Part shown: positions 43,537 through 52,800 of the stretch, piece after piece | How the letters are laid out: each line of letters starts with the position of its first letter | Numbering within the stretch: the first letter of the stretch is position 1 | Origin: Sphaerospermopsis torques-reginae ITEP-024 | Lineage (GTDB): Bacteria > Cyanobacteriota > Cyanobacteriia > Cyanobacteriales > Nostocaceae | NCBI RefSeq assembly: GCF_019598945.1 | Contig: NZ_CP080598.1 | Span: forward strand, 1 to 64,000 | Length of the DNA: 64,000 bases | Direction of reading: 5' to 3' | Notes under the pieces: generated by a model | What the model was told of the DNA's origin: nothing | The model's input: only the letters and a program-made list of their open reading frames with translations | The model's database searches: none | Program-made: the position numbers and the translations under genes

Positions 43537-43682
43537 TATCATGTCCTGTTGAATACTTATCATATCTGTTGGGGCTGGTAATTGGTAATGGGTAATTGGT
43601 AATTGGGAAAAGGCAATTATTAACCAAAAACCAACAACTTATTCATCAGTGATTACCCGGACTTGATATAACTTGTCTCACC

Positions 43683-45734
43683 CTAAACTTTCACCCATTT
43701 CAAAACATTGGGGTCTTTATTATAGCTGTAGGTAGAACCATCTTGAGTTGTAATAGTTTGACCTTTACTGGCTTTAGTTCTCACAGTCCCCAGTGAATAA
43801 TCTGTTAATTTCTGCATTTCTTGATGAGAAAGTCCGGTAATAACAATTACTTGGTTTGCTAGGTTGGCTATTTTTGGTGTTGCTATTTCTGACTGATTAG
43901 GAGATTGATTATAGGCAAAATTATCTATTGTAATTTCAGCTTTTTCAGCCACATTGATAACAGCAGATTGTAATTTCTGACGTTGATAATCCTGCACAGT
44001 TAAAAGTTGCCAACTAGAATCTTGAGAAAGTTCTAAAACCCATTGATGATAATCAAATAAGCTTTCTCGATGTCCGACACTGATAAATGTTGTTTTTGCT
44101 TGTCGTAATTGTTGATATAAATTACCTTCATTCTTTAAATCTAAAGCACTGGTAGCTTCATCTAAGATAGTGAAACCCGGTTGAGTAACTAACAATCTGG
44201 CAAATGCTAAACGTTGTTGTTCTCCTAAAGATAATATATTTTCCCAAGGAACTTCAGTGTCAAAACCATCTACTCGACTCAATAAACTATCCAGATTAAC
44301 TTGTTTTAAAACTTCTTTGAGTGCGCGATCGCTGACTATTCGTTCTGTGTGTGGATAAAGTAACTGTTCCCGCAAAGTTCCTAAAATAATGTAAGGACGT
44401 TGAGGTAAAAACAACACTTCTTCTAAAGAAGGACGGACTAAACGACCTGTTCCTGAGTTCCACAAACCTGCGATCGCCCTCAACAAAGAACTTTTACCCC
44501 TACCACTCGGACCAACAATTAATAAACCTTCTCCTGGTTGTACAGAAAGTGATAAATCTTCCACAATTACCCTTTCATAATTGGGAGTTTGTAAAGTCAC
44601 ACTCTCAAAAGTGATATGATTATCTTCTACTGTTTTGATGGTACTGGCATTTTCTGGTTGTTTAGCGACTTTTTCCAAAGCAGAGGAAAACTCAGACAAC
44701 CGTTCCACATAACTAGAAAACTGTCCTGAAATGCCAAACTCATTGATTAATTCTGATAGAGAAAGAGAAAACAGATAAGCTGTTAAAGAAGCTTGGCTAA
44801 TTTCTCCAAACCCTAGTTCACCTCTTAGATATAAAGGTCCAAGAATTAAAAAGGGAAAAACTTCAATTACAGCCTGATATCCTCTATTAAAAATATCTAT
44901 GTTTCTTTCCCAATTAATTTTCCGTTGAAAAATTTGGATAAAATTATTAAATCTTTTCCCAATAATATTTGATTCTTGTTTCTCTCCTCTAAAAAAAGCT
45001 ATTGATTCAGAATGATTACGAACATGAGTTAGAGCATAACTATAATCACCCTTTGATTGTATTTCTTCCTGATTAATTTTATTTAACTCTCCTGTCAAGT
45101 ACGTGCTGATTACATTCCCGACAATTGTGTAAACAAACAAAATAATCGCCACTTTCTGAGAGATAGTCCACAGGATGATTAAAAAAGCTATAAGCTCCAG
45201 TATTTTTTCCAGAAAAGTAGCTGAAAAAGTTAAAGCATTCCTGGTAATTGGTTCAATTTCTTGAGCTATGCGCTGATCTGGATTATCAAGATCAGCTTTG
45301 AAATTAAGTTTATAATAAGCTTGATTGCTAAAATATTTTGATAATGTATGATTATTTAGCCATTGATACCAATCAAGAGCAATTTGTTTTCTGACTAATT
45401 TAGAAAAACCTACCAAAAATGTTACGAATACAAGAGCTACACTATAAACAAATATAGCTTTAAAAAAACTATCAACATTCCTTTCAACAATGATAACATC
45501 TACTAAGTAGCGATTGAGGAAGTTAGTAAATACATTGAGACTCACCAGCGCAATTATTAATAATAATAAGAGAATGAGCATTCCCCAGGAACGCATCACA
45601 TCTGAAAATGCTCTTCCCCCTGACTTACTTGGATACCAGTAAGGTTCAGTGATCGCTTTGACATTTTCCCAAAATTGACTCAAAGCTGAAAAAGGATTTG
45701 TCGAAGGTTGAGATTGAATAACTTGAGTTGGCAT
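43683..45734 (-). CDS. ABC exporter (permease-ATPase fusion) of the peptide cluster
   Basis: 683 residues from the ATG at 45734; the frame extends to 45785, but that part lies in a MITE-like repeat. Six membrane helices at about 55-370 (MLILLLLLIIALVSLNVFTN, VYSVALVFVTFLVG and others) in the SbmA/YddA-like fold, then the ATPase: Walker A VGPSGRGKSSLLRAIAGL, signature LSLGEQQRLAFARLL, Walker B TILDEATSALD, and H-switch SVGHRES. A 100-residue C-terminal extension (YSLGTVRTKASKGQ, TYSYNKDPNVLKWVKV) is of unknown role. It is the last gene of the minus-strand cluster and probably exports the peptide, like the transporter genes of aeruginosin and spumigin clusters. Confidence 0.88.
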   Translation of the reverse strand: MPTQVIQSQPSTNPFSALSQFWENVKAITEPYWYPSKSGGRAFSDVMRSWGMLILLLLLIIALVSLNVFTNFLNRYLVDVIIVERNVDSFFKAIFVYSVALVFVTFLVGFSKLVRKQIALDWYQWLNNHTLSKYFSNQAYYKLNFKADLDNPDQRIAQEIEPITRNALTFSATFLEKILELIAFLIILWTISQKVAIILFVYTIVGNVISTYLTGELNKINQEEIQSKGDYSYALTHVRNHSESIAFFRGEKQESNIIGKRFNNFIQIFQRKINWERNIDIFNRGYQAVIEVFPFLILGPLYLRGELGFGEISQASLTAYLFSLSLSELINEFGISGQFSSYVERLSEFSSALEKVAKQPENASTIKTVEDNHITFESVTLQTPNYERVIVEDLSLSVQPGEGLLIVGPSGRGKSSLLRAIAGLWNSGTGRLVRPSLEEVLFLPQRPYIILGTLREQLLYPHTERIVSDRALKEVLKQVNLDSLLSRVDGFDTEVPWENILSLGEQQRLAFARLLVTQPGFTILDEATSALDLKNEGNLYQQLRQAKTTFISVGHRESLFDYHQWVLELSQDSSWQLLTVQDYQRQKLQSAVINVAEKAEITIDNFAYNQSPNQSEIATPKIANLANQVIVITGLSHQEMQKLTDYSLGTVRTKASKGQTITTQDGSTYSYNKDPNVLKWVKV

Positions 45735-45769
45735 ATTTGAGCAATAAATTAAGTTTCTGAGAATTAAAT

Positions 45770-45912
45770 TTACAGCAGTTTTCATGTTTTTAGACCACAG
45801 TAAGGGCGAAGCATTCGGATGATAGTCTGGCGTAAAACCGATAATTAATTGTCCGAATGCTTCGCCCCTACATAAATCAAAATGTGGTTTATTTACCTGA
45901 AAATAGCTGTAA
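45770..45912. mobile_element. MITE-like element, copy 2, with nested GGGCGAAGC hairpin
   Basis: The left arm starts TTACAGCAGTTTTCATGTTT (45770). The right arm, ATGTGGTTTATTTACC to AGCTGTAA, ends at 45912. The arms match those of 42829-42951. Nested inside at 45812-45870 is the GGGCGAAGCATTCGG/CCGAATGCTTCGCCC inverted repeat also found at 20259. It lies between the proC-like and exporter genes. Confidence 0.75.
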
Positions 45913-45946
45913 TACTTATCAAAATAACACTGAGCGAACTGCTTGT

Positions 45947-46768
45947 TTAACTCATATTACTTAATTTTTGAGTGCGGGTTAAAGCAGTCAGCACTGCATT
46001 AGAAACAACAGTTCGTAAACCCCCTTTCTCTAACTCGTAAAGGCCAGCAGCAGTTATTCCTCCAGGACTGGTAACTTTGTTACGTAATACTGCTGGATGT
46101 TCATGGGTTTGCAACATCATTTCCACACTGCCAGCAATTGTATACAATACCAGTTCTTGGGCTTGTGTGCGAGTTAAACCTATTTGCACACCAGCATCAA
46201 TCATTGCTTCGATGTACAGAAACACAAATCCAGTGCCGGCACTACTTAACGCCGTTGCCATATCCAGGTAATTTTCACTTTGAGTAGCAAATTCCTGACC
46301 TAGTGCTTGTAAAATAACTTGAGTAAGCGATCGCTGTATTTCTGTTACATTCTCTGATGCGCTCCATACGGTAGTTCCATGACCAATCTCTACTGGAAGA
46401 TTAGGCATTGTACGCACAATAGCAGCATGATTTAACCCTTGGCACAAAGATGGAATGCTTGCTCCAGCTACTATACTAATGACTAAAGCTTCTGGTGCAA
46501 TTTTATCCTTGAGCGTAGTCATCACAGAAGCTAAAACTTGGGGTTTCACCGCTAATATGACAATGGCTGCGCCTTGTACTGCTTCTAAATTGGAGCTTGT
46601 AGTACGTATTCCATATTTCTTTTCTAAATCCAGGCATCGTGCAGCAACTGGTTCACCAACTATAATTAGCTCTGGTTTGTCAACAGTTTTTGTTGCTAAT
46701 AATCTACTAATGATAATTTCGCCCATCGTGCCACCGCCGATAAAGGCAATTTGTAAATCTGTAAGCAT
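45947..46768 (-). CDS. Pyrroline-5-carboxylate reductase homologue (NosF-like, 4-methylproline pathway)
   Basis: 273 residues. NAD(P)-binding motif IAFIGGGTMGEIIISRLL, then VILAVKPQVL, MPNLPVEIGHG and the C-terminal signature around ELVLYTIAGSVEMM and KVTSPGGITAAGLYELEKGG. ProC-family enzymes reduce pyrroline-5-carboxylate to proline. Clustered with a Zn-alcohol dehydrogenase, a 2-oxoglutarate oxygenase and an NRPS, this copy probably reduces 4-methyl-pyrroline-5-carboxylate to 4-methylproline, as NosF does. A role in ordinary proline synthesis is the alternative. The ATG at 46768 lies 267 bp after the acyltransferase gene. Confidence 0.9.
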   Translation of the reverse strand: MLTDLQIAFIGGGTMGEIIISRLLATKTVDKPELIIVGEPVAARCLDLEKKYGIRTTSSNLEAVQGAAIVILAVKPQVLASVMTTLKDKIAPEALVISIVAGASIPSLCQGLNHAAIVRTMPNLPVEIGHGTTVWSASENVTEIQRSLTQVILQALGQEFATQSENYLDMATALSSAGTGFVFLYIEAMIDAGVQIGLTRTQAQELVLYTIAGSVEMMLQTHEHPAVLRNKVTSPGGITAAGLYELEKGGLRTVVSNAVLTALTRTQKLSNMS

Positions 46769-47035
46769 ATATTTTCTTTATTATCTTAGAGGATATCTGA
46801 AAAGTAAGAAAGCCCCTACCCTGAGCCTTCCTTTTCCTTAACCGAAGAGTATTGCATCTCTTTTGGTGAGATGATTAGACAAGGGTATGTTTTTTGAATT
46901 TCACTACCGATGGTAGGATTAAGATTGACTAGAAAAATATCAAATATATTCACTAGCATTGCTATTCTTTAGCATTCCATTCTGTGGTGTTACTATCATC
47001 TAAATTCAATAGAAGATCGCTATTCTGAATCATTT

Positions 47036-47650
47036 TTAATTGGGTAATTTCTTAATAACTTTAGCCGGATTACCCGCAACTATGGTGAAGGCTTCCACAT
47101 CTTTAGTGACAACAGAACTAGCACCAATAATAGCTCCTTTTCCGATAGTTACTCCCTTGAGAATAGCTGCATTAAATCCAATCCAAACATGATCTTCTAT
47201 GATCACTGGTGCTGATTTTACGTCTAGCTCTTTAGCATCTTTAATCAGATTATTTATAATGACAACTTCAACAAATTCTTTGTGTCTTAAAATATGGTTT
47301 AATGAATGGGCATCTGTATCATAAATGGTAACATTATCTGAGATTGCCACTTGATTACCAATTTTGATAGAGTTAGCTGATCTAATTCGCGTTCCCTCAC
47401 CAATATAGCAATCTTCACCTATTTCTATTTTGCCACCATAAGAAAATACAGCCAATTCACCCAAAATTAGTCCATTTTTACCTATCGTAATTAAGCTTTT
47501 ATCATTCATCCAATTATCACAAGTTCCTAGAAATTTCACAGAACTATCAAAAGTTGCACTATTGGATAATTGTTTGAATTTTTCTAGTTGTTGATGCTTC
47601 TCCAAAAAATTTGAAATTAGTAAATATAATTGGTGGGTTAGATTTAACAT
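47036..47650 (-). CDS. Hexapeptide (LbH) O-acyltransferase in the peptide cluster
   Basis: 204 residues. Left-handed beta-helix pattern from about residue 55: [60 protein letters not shown] (with the catalytic-type His in DTDAHSLNH), then [20 protein letters not shown] and the closing [12 protein letters not shown]. These are maltose/galactoside-acetyltransferase-like enzymes using acetyl-CoA. It lies between the two methylproline genes on the same strand, so it may acetylate the peptide or its hydroxyaryl-lactate cap. The substrate is inference. Its loop 120-145 is longer than in typical family members. Confidence 0.88.
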   Translation of the reverse strand: MLNLTHQLYLLISNFLEKHQQLEKFKQLSNSATFDSSVKFLGTCDNWMNDKSLITIGKNGLILGELAVFSYGGKIEIGEDCYIGEGTRIRSANSIKIGNQVAISDNVTIYDTDAHSLNHILRHKEFVEVVIINNLIKDAKELDVKSAPVIIEDHVWIGFNAAILKGVTIGKGAIIGASSVVTKDVEAFTIVAGNPAKVIKKLPN

Positions 47651-47782
47651 TCAGACCTCCCAGTTAGCTGAACAATTAACATTGATGTTTCCATTCAATT
47701 AATATCCCCCATCTCAGTGATTTTACCTGACCTTCGCAATAACTACACAATAATCGAACTCGGCCTTTCAATTACCGTCTCA

Positions 47783-48886
47783 TCAAGAATTAGGCTGAAT
47801 CACAGCTTTTAATACAGAACCATGTTCTACATCCGCCAGTGCTTGATTAATTTCTTCTAGTGTATAGGAACGACTAATTAGATTTTCCCAAGCAATATTT
47901 TCTCTAGAATTACTGTGCCGTTTTAGTAATTCAATCATGCGGTAAAAATGGCTAAAATCAATTCCCCAAGTCCCGCGAATATCAATATGTTTTAAATTAA
48001 TTTCTAGGTGTGGATTGATGAGAATTTCGCCTGTATTGGTGTAATGTCCAACAATCACATAACGACCTCCATTTCTCGTCATCGCCAAACCCTCTTTAAC
48101 AGCAATCGGCACACCTGTAGCTTCAATAGTCACATCAGCACCGTGTCCGTTGGTTAATTCCAAAACCTGCTCAATATGTTGTCGGGGATTATCAGTTTCA
48201 ATTGTTAGGCTTGCATCTACCCCAAAGGATTGAGCAACTTTTAAGCGACTCTCAAATTTATCAATGACAATCACTTTACCAGCACCGGATAACATAGCGA
48301 GAATTGCTGCACTCAACCCCACAGGACCAGAACCTTGAACTACGACATTATCACCAATTTGAATTTGCGCTCTGTCTATAGCGTGTATTGCAGTGGGTAA
48401 AGCACACCCTCCAGCAATGAATTGTTTTGGTGAAACTTCTGCGGGTAAAGTGATTACCTTAACTCCTGGTTTGAGGTAAATCAATTGTGACCAACCACCT
48501 AGTAACCCATCTTTAGCTGAGTAGGTGACACCATAAACCTTGCGTTGTGGACAGCGAGTGGAAGATTTAGCGACTAAACAATACCAGCAGTTGTAACAGG
48601 TTTCATGGACATCAAGAAAAGTGGCGATCGCTCCAGGACGAATTAATTTACCATTAACATCACGAACCTGTCCCCCTGTTTCCACCACACGACCTACAGA
48701 AAAGTGTCCAGGAATAATGGGATAAGGTACTCCTTCTAACCGCCCATGCAGTAAATGTACATCAGTACCACAGACTTCAGAATATAGGGTTTCAATAATG
48801 ATTCCACCTGTTTCCAAAATCGGGTCTGGTAGTTGTTGCACCTCTACTGGTTGCTTAGGTGCGCTCATCACAGCTGCTAAAGGCAT
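47783..48886 (-). CDS. Zinc-dependent alcohol dehydrogenase (NosE-like, 4-methylproline pathway)
   Basis: 367 residues. Medium-chain dehydrogenase with catalytic zinc ligands C39 (SEVCGTDVHLLHG) and H61 (IIPGHFSVGRV), structural zinc cysteines C97, C100, C103 and C112, and NAD(P) motif VVVQGSGPVGLSAAILAM. In nostopeptolide and spumigin-type clusters the homologue oxidises 5-hydroxyleucine to the aldehyde that cyclises to 4-methyl-pyrroline-5-carboxylate. The gene order here (oxygenase, dehydrogenase, acyltransferase, reductase) fits. Assignment is by family and context. Confidence 0.9.
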   Translation of the reverse strand: MPLAAVMSAPKQPVEVQQLPDPILETGGIIIETLYSEVCGTDVHLLHGRLEGVPYPIIPGHFSVGRVVETGGQVRDVNGKLIRPGAIATFLDVHETCYNCWYCLVAKSSTRCPQRKVYGVTYSAKDGLLGGWSQLIYLKPGVKVITLPAEVSPKQFIAGGCALPTAIHAIDRAQIQIGDNVVVQGSGPVGLSAAILAMLSGAGKVIVIDKFESRLKVAQSFGVDASLTIETDNPRQHIEQVLELTNGHGADVTIEATGVPIAVKEGLAMTRNGGRYVIVGHYTNTGEILINPHLEINLKHIDIRGTWGIDFSHFYRMIELLKRHSNSRENIAWENLISRSYTLEEINQALADVEHGSVLKAVIQPNS

Positions 48887-48942
48887 GAATTATTTCCTCA
48901 CTGTAAGTAGTCGTGCAAAATAAATTTTATAGTTGGGAGAGG

Positions 48943-48968
48943 GAATAGGGAACAGGGAACAGGGAAAA
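48943..48968. repeat. Short tandem repeat (GGGAACA)n between pathway genes
   Basis: GGGAATAGGGAACAGGGAAC and following units lie in the 138-bp gap between the oxygenase and dehydrogenase genes. Confidence 0.88.
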
Positions 48969-49024
48969 GGAAAAAGCAAAAGTTACAATTTTCATTTCTT
49001 CTACCTTCTGCCTTCTGCCTTCTA

Positions 49025-49819
49025 TCAAGACCACAAAATAATTTCACCGTTAGGAAGTAAACCAATTGCTGAGGTGAAAGTTATACGCTGTCCATCCATT
49101 GGCTCAACAGCGTGAAAATTGCGGGTATTGAAAATAAACACATCCCCCACATAAGGCTGGAAGGTAATCATATCTGCATCTGCAATCACTGTATCACGGT
49201 AGCCGTAGGAATCGAGTTTATATTCGTCATTGCCTGGTTGCCACTGGCGATCGTAAATACGGGTTTTACCGTAATTATTAGCGGAGAATTTCAAGTATAA
49301 ATTCCAAGAAAGTTGATAAATTACTGTACCAACTTCCCATTCAGATTGTTCTGAGGGAGCATAATCAATATGCAGTTGAGTACCTTGCTCTATTTTTCTA
49401 ATCAATCCTGCATAATAACTACCATATAATGGTTCTGAAGCAATCCGCACATTTGCTCCTGTACAATCACGGATTTTATCCATTAATCGTTCTAAGGGAT
49501 TAAAAGAGGCTGCCATGATGGAGTCTCTTAATTTTGTTGTGCGTTCTACTGCTTGAAAATAAGCTGCTTTACTAATGCGATTATATTCAAATACGGTGAT
49601 GCCAATTCGCTCAATTTTAGGATACACATTTTGATAAGAATCAAAGTTAAACAATTGAGCCTGAGCCACTAAACTATCACACTCTTGCTCTGTCGCAAAA
49701 TCTTTGATGCGAATTAAAGGAATGCGGTTTTCCCATAGCATCTTTAATGATTCTTTCGTTAGGGAATATTCTTGTTTACTTTCCCAAACTTTGCTTTTAA
49801 TCTGGTTTTCAGTAATCAT
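49025..49819 (-). CDS. 2-oxoglutarate/Fe(II) oxygenase, probable leucine 5-hydroxylase (LdoA-like)
   Basis: 264 residues. Jelly-roll oxygenase with iron ligands H150 and D152 (QLHIDYAPSE) and H236 (NTRNFHAVEP), and the 2-oxoglutarate-binding arginine R245 (GQRITFTSAIG). It is the first gene after the NRPS (74-bp gap). Related LdoA of Nostoc hydroxylates free L-leucine at C5, which is the entry step to 4-methylproline. With the neighbouring dehydrogenase and reductase, the complete leucine-to-methylproline route is present. Hydroxylation of the peptide itself is the alternative. Confidence 0.85.
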   Translation of the reverse strand: MITENQIKSKVWESKQEYSLTKESLKMLWENRIPLIRIKDFATEQECDSLVAQAQLFNFDSYQNVYPKIERIGITVFEYNRISKAAYFQAVERTTKLRDSIMAASFNPLERLMDKIRDCTGANVRIASEPLYGSYYAGLIRKIEQGTQLHIDYAPSEQSEWEVGTVIYQLSWNLYLKFSANNYGKTRIYDRQWQPGNDEYKLDSYGYRDTVIADADMITFQPYVGDVFIFNTRNFHAVEPMDGQRITFTSAIGLLPNGEIILWS

Positions 49820-49893
49820 GGTTTTGTGCCTGGGTTAAAAAAAATGTGATTTTATTAATGTGATTTCATTGCAGATGAATGATATTGAGATAG

Positions 49894-52800
49894 TTAGTTA
49901 GTCCTATTACCAAATACCATTGGCTCTGTTACCAATTGTTCATCAATAAAACCGCTACCGATGAAGTAAGAAATATAAGTTTTGAGCAATTTTTGGTCTA
50001 GTACGGGATACATAAGATTAGTATTTCCTAGTCCATTGATAGTGTTTTCATAATCAATCTGTGATTCGTGGCTTTTGTCTACCTCATTTTTGGGAATAAT
50101 ATGAGACAAAAATCTTAAATTATCTGCATCAGAAATTTGACTCTGAAGTAAAATTTCTGAATGCCATTGTTCTACAGGAATAATCTGTACAGGGTATCCT
50201 AAAGAGCGAATTAAGTGAAATAGATCCTTGATTTTAGTAGATTCAGGATTAACTAGGTGAAATGCTTTTCCTAAAGATTCCTTTTGTCCTGATAGATGAA
50301 CAATCATCTTGCTCACATAGTCTACAGGAGTCAAATTATCTTCCATATTTATATCAGGAACTATTCTCATTTCTAAACAACCTTTGACTAATCTGCAAAA
50401 TAAATCATCTGTATTACTAATTCCTGTTTGGGTGTTTCCTGTAATTCTTGATGCGCGATAAATAGCCACAGGAAGTCCTAGATCACGGGCTTGCATCACT
50501 AATTTCTCTGCTACCCACTTACTTTGGATATAGCCATTATCAAGAGTTTGATATTGCTCAAGAGGATCGGATTCTAAAATTAATCCCGCCTCATTGGGAG
50601 AAGATGCAGATAAAACAGATGTGGTGGAAATAAAGTGTAAAGGTTTAACTTTGATCTCACAGGCTAACCGAATGATTTCTTGAGTTCCCAAAACATTAGC
50701 AGGTTTTAAAACAGAGTAGGGATAAATAACATTAATCCAAGCACCACAATGATAGATAATATCTATCTGACCAGCTAACTTTTGAAACTCTGATGTGGAA
50801 AGACCTAAATATTTTTTCCCTAAATCTCCAACTACAGGAATAATGCGTTCTTTGTCAACTCCTGACCAGAGTTTGTAGAATTTGAGTTGATTTTGTAGCT
50901 TTTGTCGTGCCTGTTCAATATCAGTAGCACGAATCAAACAATAAATATCAGACTCAGTTTGTTGCAGGAGTTCATAAAGTAAATGACTACCCAGAAAACC
51001 CGTCACTCCTGTTAAAAAGATTCCTTGAGGTTTGTTGTTGTACTCTGTAGAGACGTTATATATAAGGTCTTTACGGATTTGAATGCTGGGATCTAAAACT
51101 GCTTCTGCTTTTAAATCTAGGTTAGAGGTGGTAATGGTATTCGTCTGGCTTGTTGCTAGAGACGTTGTATACAACGTCTCTACTAACCCGGCTGCGAGTT
51201 CTGCGACTGTGGGGTTTTCAAACAAATAACGTAGGGGTAAATCTATGTGCAAAGTCTCTCTTAACAGAGACATCACTTGCATAGCGCGTAAAGAATTGCC
51301 CCCCATGTCAAAAAAGTTGTTATGAATGCCTAAATGTGTTGTACCTAATACACTGCTCCAAATATCTGCTATCAGTTTTTGTATGGAAGTAGTGGGTAAA
51401 ACAAAGTTATTTAAGTCAATCTCCTGACTGGGTGCAGGTAGGGCGCGACGGTCCACTTTCCCATTAGTTGTGACTGGCAGTGCTTCCATCATGACAAAAG
51501 CCGTAGGAATCATATAATTTGGCAGCTTTTGTTTCAAGAAGCTTTGTAATTCATTTTGGGTTAAGGATGGATTATCAGAGACAACATAAGCAACCAATTG
51601 TTTATGTCCTGGTTGATCTTCTCTGAGCATTACCACCTGGCAAATCACATCAGGATGTTGAACTAATAGACTTTCGATTTCTCCCAGTGCAACACGAAAA
51701 CCTCTGATTTTCACTACATCATCAATACGTCCGATAAACTCAATGTTACCGTCGGGTAAATAACGTGCTAAATCCCCTGTTTTATATAATTTTGGATTTT
51801 GGATTTGAGATTTTGGATGATTAAAGGGATGAGCAATAAATTTCTCTTGTGTTAATTCTGGACGGTTGAGATAACCCCGTGCTAAACGCTCACCACCAAT
51901 GTACAATTCACCTTTTACTCCAATTGGGACTGGTTGCAGATTAGAGTCAAGAATGTAAATTTCTGTATTAGCAACAGGACGACCAATAAGGACTGTATTG
52001 GTTTTTTCTGGTTGGTAATTTTGCACGTCATAGACGATCGCTGTCACTGAGGCTTCTGTGGGACCGTAGGCATTTAAACAAGTGATTCTATCCCCTACGA
52101 ATTGCTGCCACATTGCCACTGTTTCCGGTAAAACTGTATCTCCACCTACGGTCAATAAACGTAAACTTTGGGGTACAGTGGCATAGGATTGAGATACTGC
52201 TACCATCCATTCATGCCAATAAGCGGAAGTCAAAGTTAAAACGCTCAGTTGTTGTTGTTCTATAAACTGGGCAAAATTAGCAAAGGAAGAAAACAATTGT
52301 GTTGGTCTTAATACTACTGTTCCGCCTTTAAACCAAGTGGGGAACATTTCTTCCAGTGCTACATCAAAACCAAAAGCTGCAAATTGTAAAACACGGTCGC
52401 TATTTGTCAAACCAAATGCTTCACTAATGGCACTGCTATGATTTACCAAAGCTCCATGAGTTAACATCACACCTTTGGGATTGCCAGTAGAACCAGAAGT
52501 ATACAATACACAAGCCAAGTTTTCCGCTACTACTTCACTGACCGGATTTTCTGGACTGTGAGAATTGAAAACCGCACATTCTTGATCTAAGACAATGACT
52601 TTCACCCCTTCCACTGGCAAGGAATTGAGTAAACTTTCTTGTGTGATCAGTACAGAAATTTGTGAATCTTGGGAGATGTAAGTTAATCGCTGTTGGGGAT
52701 AATCAACATCTAGGGGAACATAACCACCACCAGCTTTGAGGACTGCTAACAATGCTACAGTCATCGAAAGCGATCGCTCTAAATAAATTCCCACCAAAAC

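Noticed and set aside
49025-49819. Phytanoyl-CoA or prolyl hydroxylase assignment
   Set aside because: The iron-ligand pattern fits any 2OG oxygenase; context with dehydrogenase and ProC homologue favours leucine 5-hydroxylation.
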